A stretch of 17,757 nucleotides of DNA from Ophiosphaerella korrae. Its lineage: Eukaryota; Ascomycota; Dothideomycetes; Pleosporales; Phaeosphaeriaceae. A model generated the notes under the pieces. That model worked only from the letters and a program-made list of their open reading frames with translations, had not been told where the DNA came from and made no database searches. The DNA is taken from NCBI GenBank assembly GCA_028456385.1, contig JALNQF010000653.1:1-17757 (forward strand), in the 5' to 3' direction. Positions 8,132-16,419 of this stretch are shown here, piece by piece; position 1 is the stretch's first letter, and each line of letters starts with the position of its first letter. Made by a program: the position numbers and the translations under genes.

Positions 8132-8314
8132 CGCTATATATAAAGGCTTATAACTTTTTATTTTTAGTATCTTTTTTCTTATATTTTAAATATATTAACT
8201 ATCTACTTAATATCTATTATATATTAGGTTTATAGATATATTGTATTATTATATTAATTTTTATAAAGAAATATAGTTTTTTTAGACTTTAGTTAATAAA
8301 TATATATTAGACTA
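8132..8314. other. Non-coding spacer between left repeat and transposase 3' end
   Basis: This short AT-rich interval lies between the inner repeat motif and the inferred C terminus of the transposase. No feature is seen. Confidence 0.4.
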
Positions 8315-9620
8315 GACTAATACTTAGTTTAATACTCTATAGCTTTCTTTATAGGGTTCTAAGATCTAGGTAAAGATAGTATATAATTATCTATAGCTTA
8401 CTAGCTTATTTAGTTTTACTCTTTTATTTTAGTAAGCTTAAAAGCTCTTATACTTTATAAATTAATCTCTATATATAAACTTTTTCTAAGGTATTTATTT
8501 TATATATCTTTAAGTAGATTCTATATATTTTTAATAGGATTTTAATATAGACTAAAGGAAGAATAAAGATAAAGCTTATCTAGATTCTATATATAATATT
8601 CTTTAATAGCTTTATTTTTATTAATCTTATTAATATCTTATTAATATTTCTAGCCTATATAGATAATTATTATCTAGTTTAGAAACTTAACTAATATATA
8701 GAGTTATATATATATAGTTTTAGATATAATAAAAAAAGAAGTAAAAAAGACGTAGAGTTTTATACTATATTTTATATACTTTTTAACTACTAAATTTAGT
8801 ACTTTTTAAATATATTCTTTATAATTAAAAAGTAAAGTCTTTATATAGTTCTTTATAACAATTTATTTATATTATTCTATTATCTAAATAGATTACTAAA
8901 CTAGAATAGTTTAATTTATAGGTATAACTTAGTTAGTATTAATATAATAAAAGAAGTAGTTAAATAGAAAAAAAGTTTATAAAAAATAGAAAAATATAGT
9001 ATACTAGGAATTTTTTTAAACGTATTTTTATTAGAAATAGAAACTAATTACATTCTAGCCTAAATAGAGATATTTTTCTATAGTATTTTTATCTAGCTCT
9101 TTACTTACTATATATAGAGCTATTATATAAGAATATAATCTTTTTTAGATTAAATTCTTTTATTTCTACTATCTTTAATTACTTTTTAGCGTACTTATAT
9201 CTTTAATTTTACTTATTTAGCTATAAATTAAAGACTTTTTAGTACTTAAATTAGTTATAAGTTTCTTTTCTTATAAAAAGTATTATAACTTATATATAAT
9301 AGTAGTTAGTTTATTTTCTAGTATTAATATCTTATTTATCTTCTTTAGGCTTTAAATTATATTTTTTATAATAACTCTTTTATCTTTTTTAGAAACTCTA
9401 GTAAGTTTTTATTTATATCTTTTTATATCTTCTACTTTTATAGCTTTTTTCCTTTTAATTCTTTAAATAGTATTATAAATTATTTTAATATACTTTTTTA
9501 AGATAGTAGCTTTCTTATTAAAAAAGTTATTAGCTTCTAATAGAAGCTAAACGTTTAAGTTAAGATTTAAAAGATTTTGTACTAATTTAAAGAATTTAGA
9601 AATTTTTTTAAAAAATATTA
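8315..9620 (-). pseudogene. Tc1/mariner-type DDE transposase relic (DD34E)
   Basis: Minus-strand translation shows a helix-turn-helix-like N-terminal region near 9560-9440. A second one near 9399-9373 reads RVSKKDKRVI, as in the paired HTH of Tc1 proteins. The catalytic core has an Asp codon (ATC on the plus strand, 8635-8637) and, exactly 34 residues later, the Glu position at 8530-8532, now AAA (Lys). The latter lies in NPIKNI-x-NLLKDI, the Asn-Pro-Ile-Glu-Asn-x-Trp-x-x-Leu-Lys signature. The C-terminal block LSLPRSQNPIKKAIEYQTKY resembles the usual end of fungal Tc1 transposases. RIP stops abound and no function is possible. The first catalytic Asp was not located and the start is approximate. 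Confidence 0.82.
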
Positions 9621-9839
9621 ATTTAGTAGCTTAAGAGGTATAATTTAGTAAAATATTACGTAAGCTAACTTTTAATCTAATTTTTATTATTTTTTTACTC
9701 TACTTCTAAAAAAATAATTAGATAAATAACTTATACTATAAATTTACTTAAATAATCTTTATAAAGTAAACTATACTTTATTAAAAAATTAGACTTCTTT
9801 AAATATAAAATAAAAAGTTATACTACTTTAAAAACTAAG

Positions 9840-10036
9840 TAAAATATACCCCTACTTTAATTATAAATATAGTAATATAGATTACGTAATATAACTACTT
9901 TTAATTTAGTATATTAAAATTTACTTTTTTCTCTATAAATCTTTAATTTTATTTTATTCCTAGCTTATATAGTTATTAAGTTATAGTATTTTAGAAAAGA
10001 TAAAAAAAATTACTTTTTATTTTTTACACCCCTCTA
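9840..10036 (-). repeat. Right terminal inverted repeat of the Tc1 element
   Basis: It is the reverse complement of the left repeat in its outer part, ending TTTTTTACACCCCTCTA. The inner motif AAAATATACCCCTA lies at 9841-9854, 182 bases from the end, almost exactly mirroring the left side (181). The middle of the repeat is only loosely conserved. Confidence 0.75.
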
Positions 10037-10046
10037 TATAATACTA
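10037..10046 (-). repeat. Right TA duplication and last 8 bases of LTR 3
   Basis: TA (10037-10038) is the second target-site copy. TAATACTA (10039-10046) matches the LTR edge at 13832-13839. The following TCTTTTCCTTT is the polypurine tract seen from the minus strand. Confidence 0.7.
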
Positions 10047-10739
10047 TCTTTTCCTTTATATAAGTTTTTATTTCTCTATTCTAGAGTTAGAGTTATCTAT
10101 TCTATTTCTTTATTACTCTCTATACTACCTTATTCTTAATATAATAAACTTCTTTTTATACCTTATATTATTTATAATAGAGTTAAGATATTCTCTAATT
10201 ACTATTATAGCTTATTAGGTCTTTTATATCTTATATTTTTAAATAATAGTAAGTATTATAATAAATATATTCTTACTAATATTTAGTATAAATACGTTTT
10301 TTTCTAGTATTTTACTTATAAAGTATAAGTATTTAATTTCTATATAGTTTTTCTCTACTAAGTTATATAAAGTAAGCTATTAATAAAGCTTAAGAGAAAC
10401 TATTATTATAGCTTACTATAGCTAAAGCTAAGTATAAGTTAACTCTTTATAAGCTAGTAAAGCTTTATTTTTATATTAAGTATTTTTATAAATTAAAAGC
10501 TTATAATAATACTAAGTTATCTAAATAGTTTTATATACTAGAAGCTAAGTTAGATCTTAAGAATATAGTAGAAGCTACTCTAGCTCCTATTATATTAAGC
10601 GCTTCTATTATCTTTTTATTTATTAGTAGTATTATAGATTTTCTTAGTTTACTATAAAGTGCTCTAGAAAGTTTTAATTTTAGAACTCTTTTAGTTTCTT
10701 AAAGTAGTTAAAGTTATTTTCTAGTTTTTATATATTTTT
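10047..10739 (-). other. Copy A sequence between chromodomain and 3' LTR (unassigned, conserved with copy B)
   Basis: This aligns throughout with 13840-14540 of copy B, for example TTAAGAGAAACTATTATTAT near 10389 against TTAAGAGATACTATTATTAT near 14199. It therefore belongs to the family. The minus strand should carry any Pol C-terminal extension, yet one plus-strand frame (about 10370-10620) reads with fairly ordinary residue wording (AKAKYKLTLYKLVKL, then KLDLKNIVEATLAP). I recognise neither. It may be a C-terminal extension, a 3' untranslated region or an antisense ORF. Confidence 0.5.
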
Positions 10740-10829
10740 TTATTGTTATCTCTTTTTATTTATACTTATCTATTTTACTTAGTAGTAATTTTTACTATTA
10801 TAGAATTAGTATTAGAAAATATTTTCAAC
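10740..10829 (-). pseudogene. Copy A chromodomain relic
   Basis: The minus strand from 10829 reads VENIF, then FYNSKNYY, then VK-x-I. This is the start of a chromodomain (Val-Glu-x-Ile-Leu ... Tyr-Leu-Val-Lys-Trp-x-Gly). The Trp codon has become TAG. Copy B shows the same block at 14540-14609. A chromodomain at the integrase C terminus defines chromoviruses and would direct insertion to marked heterochromatin. Confidence 0.75.
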
Positions 10830-10849
10830 TTAGTTTTTTTATTTTCTAT

Positions 10850-12050
10850 ACGTATCTACTTTATATACTAGTAGTTCTACTTCTTATAGTACTTTTTCTA
10901 GTAATACTATATAGAATATTAAGTATATTCTTATTTTATTTAGTAGTTTTAGTTTAAATATAACTAGTATAACTTCTTTTTTTATTTTATAACGTTTTAT
11001 CTTTATATAATCTAGTTTTAAGCTTAATTACTTACTTTTAATATATTTTTAAATTAACTATACTTTTTCCTTTTCTTTAAATTAGAGTTCTATTTTATAT
11101 TTTCTATTATAGTACTTTACTATTTACTCTTATAAGAATTCTATATCTTATTATAATTAATTATATATTTCTTTAAGTCTATTTATAAAGTGTTTTCTTT
11201 TTAGAAGCTAAAATACTTTAAATCTTATTATCTAATATATATTAGAGTTAAATCTATAATTTATAAAAAAAAGTAATAGTTTTATTACTATATTCTTTAT
11301 ACTATTATATACTAGCTATACTATAAGTAGTAACTATAACTAAATATTCTAATTATAGTTAAAGTAGTATCTTAAGTATTATTTTACTATTTAATTTATA
11401 CATTCTAATTATCTATTTATTTATAAGTAGTATACTATTAATATTATATAATTAACTCCTAATTATACTATTATTATTCTCTATAGTTTTAATATAAATC
11501 TTATATCTTTATCTATAATAATTTTATCTAGAATACTATACTAGCTAATTATAGTCTCTAGGACCTAATATATAGTAACTTTAATTCTACTTCTTTTTTT
11601 ATATAGTTTAAAGTATAAAACTTTATAAATTTATTTACTATTATTAAGATTCTATTATAATTAACTCTTAATATTAAGTTTTTTAACTTAAGTAACTTTA
11701 TTATAAAGTCTATTATAATAACTCTTTAAAGTTATTTTAGTACTTTAACTAGTTATAATATTCTATATAGTATATATCTACTATAATTATTTCTATAGTA
11801 TTCTATACAATTTTATAGTACTTCTATTACTAATTATCTTACTTTTAAGATATAGTAGTTTTATAGTAGTTTATCTAATATTTTATTAATACTCTTGTAT
11901 CTATATACTAGTAGTTTATAGAATTATTATAAAAACTCTTTCTATATCTTACTTAGAATATACGTTCTTCTATATACTTTTATAAATTTTTTTAGATTTT
12001 AAGTTTTTTTATTATTTTAGAAGCTTTTTTAGTTACTTTCTAAATCTAAT
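10850..12050 (-). pseudogene. Copy A integrase relic
   Basis: The minus strand reads DFIIKLLKLK at 11710, equivalent to the Asp-Phe-Ile-Thr-x-Leu-Pro block with the first catalytic Asp. RILIIVNKFIKF follows (Ile-Leu-Val-Ile-Val-Asp-Arg-x-Thr-Lys). Near 11515-11490 IIIDKDIRFI holds the second catalytic Asp (Ile-Ser-Asp-Arg-x-x-x-Phe). A block near 11430 corresponds to Ala-Tyr-His-Pro-Gln-Thr-Asp-Gly-Gln-Thr-Glu-Arg. The C-terminal SLKLDYIKIKRYKIKKEV region lies near 11050-10990. The frame changes between the first and second Asp; copy B has the same spacing, so an indel there may predate both copies. Confidence 0.82.
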
Positions 12051-12179
12051 TATCTAGCTTACTACTCTTTTTCTTAAGTATTATAGCTATTCTAAGTATA
12101 TTTAAAATTAAATATTAATTTTTATTATTAACTAAAACTATACTAGTAGTATTTACTTCTTCTTATAAGTTTAGTTTTC

Positions 12180-12460
12180 TACTTAAAGTATCTATAAACT
12201 AGTTATTTTTACCTTTAGTATATATAATCTTAAAATTAAATTTTAATAAGTATTATAATAAGTATTTATCTAGTATAAATTTTATAAAGTTTTTATAGTT
12301 AGTATAAACTTTTATTTAGTACTTTACTTTTTATAAATATACTCTTTATTACTTTAATTCTATATAGATTACTAGTATTTCTTTATTATAAATTAAGTAG
12401 TTAAGCTCTACTAGCTTTATTTTCTTAAAAAAGTATTTAACTAAGTATTCTTACATTATA
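12180..12460 (-). pseudogene. Copy A RNase H relic with a 21-nt deletion
   Basis: It aligns with copy B 16060-16290, where the Tyr-Phe-Ser-x-Lys ... His-Asp-Lys-Glu-x-Leu-Ala ... Thr-Asp-His-Lys-Asn-Leu order can be read. At 12250 copy A lacks 21 bases present in copy B (16032-16052), removing seven codons in frame. This takes out the Arg-x-x-Arg-Trp-x-Glu-like block at the end of RNase H. Confidence 0.75.
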
Positions 12461-12559
12461 GCTAGATTTTCTTATATTAGTACTATTCTATAAACTAAGT
12501 TTAATACGTTTATTTTTACTATTACAAGTAAGTCTAGGTTATATTTTCTAATAACTAGG

Positions 12560-13335
12560 TTTTTTATAACCTTCTATTTAATCTAATTAAATACTTTATT
12601 ATATTCCTAAGTCTATTTAAATAGTATATCTTTCTTTATAAGTTTTATTAATAGTTTTATTATTTTAGACTATTTTATTATTAACTTTCTATAAAAATTT
12701 ACTAACTTATAAAACTATTATACTTGTTAGAAGATTTTTAGTATTAGCTATTTTTAGTTTAATAATAGATCTAAAGATATCTATTTCTTTTATATAGAAC
12801 TAATATTTCTTTATTTTAAAAAATATTTTATTTTCTACTAGTCTTTCTAGTACCTTATATATATATTATACGTATTCTTTTTCTATTTCTAAGAATATAA
12901 ATATAAAAATATCTAGGTATTTTCTTAAAACTATATTTATTCTTTCTTAGAATACTACTAGTATATTTATTAATCTAAAGAGTATAACTATATATTTAAA
13001 TAGTTTATACTATATTCTAAATACTATTTTCTATTTATTACTTTTTTTAATTCTAATTTAATAGTAAGTATTTTAGATATCTAGTTTTATAAAGATTTAA
13101 GTTTTTTATAACCTATTTTATATTTTATCTATATATAGTAAGTAGTATTAGTTTTTACTTATAATTATATTTGTTTTTCTAAAGTTTATGTAAAGACTTT
13201 TATTATTTATTCTTTTTTTATATATAAATATAAGTCTATATACTACTAAAGATTAAGATTTTTATATCTATTTTTTTTTATTATATTTTCTATAAATACT
13301 AATTTTATCTTAGATTTTTCTTTTGTTTTTTAGTA
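12560..13335 (-). pseudogene. Copy A reverse transcriptase relic lacking the YxDD active site
   Basis: It starts at the deletion junction near 13335 and is collinear with copy B 16420-17200. DFRK (near 13180) and KLDI-like blocks are recognisable on the minus strand. Around 12901 the minus strand reads KYLDIFIFIFLEIEK where copy B reads EYLDIFIFIYLDNILIFLEI. Twenty-one bases are missing, exactly the codons of the Tyr-Leu-Asp-Asp active site. A further deletion of about 41 bases lies near 12752. RT in this copy could not have been active even before RIP, if the deletion came first. Confidence 0.85.
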
Positions 13336-13339
13336 GACT

Positions 13340-13384
13340 AATATAATAGGTATACTAGAGTCGACTTCCTAATAACCCCAAGGT
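13340..13384 (-). other. Leader / primer-binding region of copy A, fused to RT
   Basis: TATACTAGAGTCGACTTCC at 13351-13369 matches the leaders at 303-355 and 2740-2806. On the minus strand it should be followed by gag, but RT sequence homologous to 17190 of copy B begins at about 13335. It is one of the least RIP-damaged spots in the window (GTCGAC, CCCC). Confidence 0.7.
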
Positions 13385-13390
13385 TATTAG
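13369..13390. repeat. Stem-loop across the LTR/leader edge
   Basis: CTAATAACC (13369-13377) pairs perfectly with GGTTATTAG (13382-13390) around the loop CCAA. The LTR edge (13385) lies inside the right arm. The copy at 2807 keeps the pairing with one C-to-T change; the copy at 302 is weaker. Its place next to the 5' LTR suggests a role in reverse-transcription priming, which is inference. Confidence 0.7.
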
Positions 13391-13839
13391 TAGATTGTAT
13401 AGTAATAACAAAATCTTATATTGCGATTAGTAATAACTATAAATAATAATTAAATTATACGTATAATATTAAGTATTAGCGTTCTAGGTTAGAGATTAGA
13501 TTACTAATACTATCCTAATAATATGTATTACTACTAACTATATACTTATAGTTCTTAGCTAGCTTTATACTTTATATTTACTAAGATTACAAATTATAAA
13601 TTTATTATATACTTAGCTATATACTTTATATTTACTAAGATTATAAATTACAAATTTCTTATATATTTAGCTTTATACTCTATATTTACTAAGATTATAA
13701 ATTATAAATTTATTATATATCTCTATTATAGTTAGTATCTAAATTAAGTTTATTACTTTATAGGTTATACGTACTATTATTATCTATAGTAGAGCTAATT
13801 AGTTTAAGTAGAGTTTCTCTTGTTATAACTATAATACTA
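13385..13839 (-). repeat. LTR 4 (5' LTR of copy A and 3' LTR of copy B)
   Basis: This is the most complete LTR of the family in the window, 455 bp. The left edge TATTAG stands for TGTTAG; the right edge CTATAATACTA is followed at once by a pyrimidine tract that is the polypurine tract of copy B. Internal blocks GCGTTCTAGGTTAGAGATTA and ACTAATACTATCCTAATAAT are shared with the other LTRs. It carries three 54-bp units. Confidence 0.88.
13561..13722. repeat. Three 54-bp tandem units in LTR 4
   Basis: The units start at AGCT at 13561, 13615 and 13669, so the period is exactly 54. Each contains TATATTTACTAAGATTA followed by AAATTTATTATATA or close variants. Differences between units are mostly C/T or G/A, as RIP would give. 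Confidence 0.88.
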
Positions 13840-13850
13840 TTCCTCTTTTT
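13840..13850 (-). other. Polypurine tract of copy B
   Basis: On the minus strand this reads AAAAAGAGGAA, directly before the LTR start TAGTATTATAG (originally TGG...). It primes plus-strand DNA synthesis in LTR retrotransposons. Copy A has the equivalent AAAGGAAAAGA at 10047-10057. Confidence 0.7.
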
Positions 13851-14539
13851 AGGTAGGTTCTTATTTTCCTATTTTAAGCCTAAAGTTATTAGTCTAGTTT
13901 CTTTATTTATTTCTAGTTCTTTATTATTTTCTATACCTTCTTATTCTAATTATAAAAAACTTCTACTTATTACTTATATTATTTATAATAAAGTTAAAAT
14001 ATTCTTTTACGCCTATTATACTTAATTAAAGCTTACTTATCTTATATCTTTAAAAGATAATAAGTATTATAGTAAGTATATTCTTACTAATATTTAATAC
14101 AAGTATACTCCTTTTAGTATTTCTCTTATAGAGTATACGTATTTAATCTCTATATAGTCTCTTCTTACTAAATTATATAAAGTAAGCTATTAACTAAGCT
14201 TAAGAGATACTATTATTATAGCTTATAAAAGCTAAAGCTAAACGTAAGCTAACTCTTTATAAGTTAGTAGATCTTTATTTTTATATTAAGCGTCTTTATA
14301 AGATAAAAGCTTATAATAACACTAAGTTATCTAAATAGTTTTATACTTTAAAAGCTAAGATAAACCTTAAAGACGCTATAGAGGCTATTCTAGCTCTTAT
14401 TATATTAGGCGTTCTTATTACCTCTCTATCTACTAGTAGTATTATAGATTTTCTTAGTTTACTACTAGGTATTTTAGAAGGTTTTAACTTTAAAACTCTT
14501 CTAGTTCTTATATTTCTTCCTATAGTTATCTTTTCTTAT
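13851..14539 (-). other. Copy B sequence between chromodomain and polypurine tract (unassigned)
   Basis: This is homologous to 10047-10739 of copy A over its whole length, with a 20-25-base length difference near 14510. It keeps more CpG (for example TAAACGTAAGC near 14240, TTAGGCGTTC near 14409) than copy A, so it is a little less mutated. No domain is recognised on either strand. Confidence 0.5.
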
Positions 14540-15900
14540 TTATTCTTATCTATTTTACTAAGTAATAGTTTCTTCTATTATAGAATTAGTACTATAAAAT
14601 TTCTTTAACTTTTTATTTTTCTTATTCTCTATATATATCTACTTTATATACTAGTAGTTCTATATTCTATAGTACTATCTCTAGTAGCGCTATATAGAAG
14701 GTTAGGTATATCTTTATTTTATCTAGTAGCTTTAGTTTAAATATAACTAGTATAACTTTTTCTTTAATTTTATATAGTTTTATCTTAATATAATCTAGTT
14801 TAGAACTTAGTCTTTTACTTTTTATATTCCTTTATACTAACTATACTTTTTTTCTCTTTTTAAATTAACGTCTTTCTTTATAATTTTTATTATAGTATCT
14901 TACTATTTAATTATATAAGAATTCTATATCTTATCTTAGTTAATTATATATATTTTTAAGTCTATTAGTAAAGTTTTCTCTTCTTAGAAACTAAGATTCT
15001 TTAGATCTTAGTATTTAATATATACTAGGATTAAATCTATAGTTTATAAAAAAAAGTAATACTCTTATTACTATATTCTTTATACTATTATATACTAACT
15101 ATACTATAAGTAGTAATTATACCTAGTTATTTTAGTTATAGTTAAAGTAGTATTATAAGTACTATTCTACTATCTAGTTTATATATTCTAATTATCTATC
15201 TATCTATAAGTAGTATACTATAGATATTATATATCTAATTCCTAATTATACTATTATTATTCTCTATAGTTTTAATATAAACCTTATATCTCTATCTATA
15301 ATTATCTTATTTAGTAGTTTATATTAACTAATTATAGTTTCTAGAACCTAGTATATAGTAACTTCTATTTTACTTTTTTTTTATATAGTCTAAAGTATAA
15401 GTACTTTATAAGTTTATCTACTATTATTAGGATTCTATTATACTTAACTCTTAATATAAGATCTTTAGATTTTAGTAGTTTTATAATAAAGTCTATTATA
15501 ATAACTCTTTATAGTTATTTTAGTACTTCTACTAGTTATAGTATCCTATATAGTATATATCTATTATACTTATTTCTATAATATTCTATATAGTCTTGTA
15601 GTACTTCTATTACTAGCTATCTTACTTTTAGAATATAGTAATCTTATAGTAGTCTATCTAGGGTTTTATTAATACTTTAGTATTTATATATTAGTAATTT
15701 ATAAAATTATTATATAAATTCTCTTTAGATTTTTTTTAAGATATATATTCTTCTATAAGCTTCTATAAATCCTTCTTAGATTTCTAGTTTTTCTATTTCT
15801 TTAAATACTTTTTACGTTATTTTCTAAATCTATTTATCTAGCTTACTATTCTTTCTTTTAAGTATTATAGCTATTTTAAGTATATTTAAGACTAAATATC
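14540..15900 (-). pseudogene. Copy B integrase and chromodomain relic
   Basis: The minus strand shows DFIIKLLKSK with the first catalytic Asp at 15493-15491, then a block equivalent to Ile-Leu-Val-Ile-Val-Asp-Arg-Leu-Thr-Lys. Near 15300-15280 is IIIDRDIRF with the second catalytic Asp. The chromodomain lies at 14609-14540: VKEIL, then FYNRRNYYLVK, with TAG at the expected Trp. A frame change inside an A-run between the two Asp blocks is shared with copy A. Confidence 0.82.
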
Positions 15901-16031
15901 TTCTTTTATTCTTAACTAGAACTATACTAGTAGTATTTACTTCTTATGAATCTAGTCTTCTACTAAAGGTATCTATAAATTAGTTATCTTTCTCTTTTAT
16001 ATATATAATTTCTAAATTAAATATTAATAAG

Positions 16032-16052
16032 AATTCCTACTATCTTATATAG
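16032..16052. other. 21-base segment present in copy B, absent from copy A
   Basis: Copy B has AATTCCTACTATCTTATATAG between TTAATAAG and TATTATAATAAG, while copy A at about 12248 joins the two flanks directly. On the minus strand it encodes part of the Arg-x-x-Arg-Trp-x-Glu-like end of RNase H. Confidence 0.8.
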
Positions 16053-16059
16053 TATTATA

Positions 16060-16290
16060 ATAAGTCTTTATTTAGTATAAATCTTATAAGATTCTTATAG
16101 TCTATATAGACCTTTATCTTATACTTTACTCTTTATAAGTATACTCTCTATTATTTAAATACTTTATAGATTACTAGTATTTCTTTATTAGAGATTAAGT
16201 TATTAAGTTCTAGTAGCTTTATTTTCTTAGAGAAGTATTTAACTAAGTATTTTTATTTAGTCTTTAGGTTTTCCTATATTAGTACTATTC
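16060..16290 (-). pseudogene. Copy B RNase H relic
   Basis: The minus strand reads KYFSKKIKLLEL near 16235, then NKEILVI, then KYKIKVYIDYKNLIRFI near 16120-16085. These match the Tyr-Phe-Ser-x-Lys, Asp-Lys-Glu-x-Leu-Ala and Thr-Asp-His-Lys-Asn-Leu blocks of Ty3 RNase H. The expected His of the last block is Tyr (CAY to TAY). RNase H removes the RNA strand during reverse transcription. Confidence 0.8.
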
Positions 16291-16419
16291 TCTAGACTAA
16301 GTTAGATATATCTATTTTTACTATTACTAGTAGATCTAGGTTATATATTCTAATAACTAGGTTTTCTATAAACTTTTATTTAATCTTATTAAATACTTTA
16401 TTATATTCTTCTATCTATT

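Larger units (their letters stand above)
7935..10036 (-). mobile_element. Tc1/mariner-type DNA transposon nested in LTR 3
   Basis: The 2102-bp element begins TAGAGGGGTATAAAAAATAA and its reverse complement begins TAGAGGGGTGTAAAAAATAA; the A/G difference is RIP-type. It is flanked by a TA duplication. The minus strand encodes a transposase relic with Tc1 catalytic spacing (D-34-E) and a PDLNPIEN-like motif. Each inverted repeat is about 200 bp and carries a second TAGGGGTATATTTT motif about 181 bases inside the end. Insertion came after the chromovirus LTR was in place. Confidence 0.88.
7555..13839 (-). mobile_element. Copy A: Ty3/gypsy chromovirus, both LTRs, gag-protease deleted, with nested Tc1 element
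   Basis: Read on the minus strand: 5' LTR (13839 to 13385), leader (13384 to about 13340), then directly RT, RNase H, integrase and chromodomain (13335 to 10740), unassigned 3' sequence (to 10047) and the 3' LTR (10046-10039 plus 7934-7555). The 3' LTR is split by a DNA transposon. Alignment with copy B shows that gag, spacer and protease are absent. Its 5' LTR is also the 3' LTR of copy B. Confidence 0.85.

Noticed and set aside
7935..10036. hAT transposon, because TAGAGGGGTGTAAAA resembles hAT ends
   Set aside because: The flanking 8 bases (TACTACTA and TATAATAC) are not a duplication, a TA duplication is supported by the intact LTR, and the protein relic has Tc1-type D-34-E and NPIEN-like motifs.
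10370..10620. Plus-strand helix-turn-helix (pogo/psq-like) gene
   Set aside because: Residue wording looked suggestive, but no fixed motif position held up, and the segment lies inside a minus-strand element.
13561..13722. Regular 54-bp repeats as a CRISPR array
   Set aside because: Units are contiguous without unique spacers, lie within an LTR, and recur at the same place in all four LTRs.
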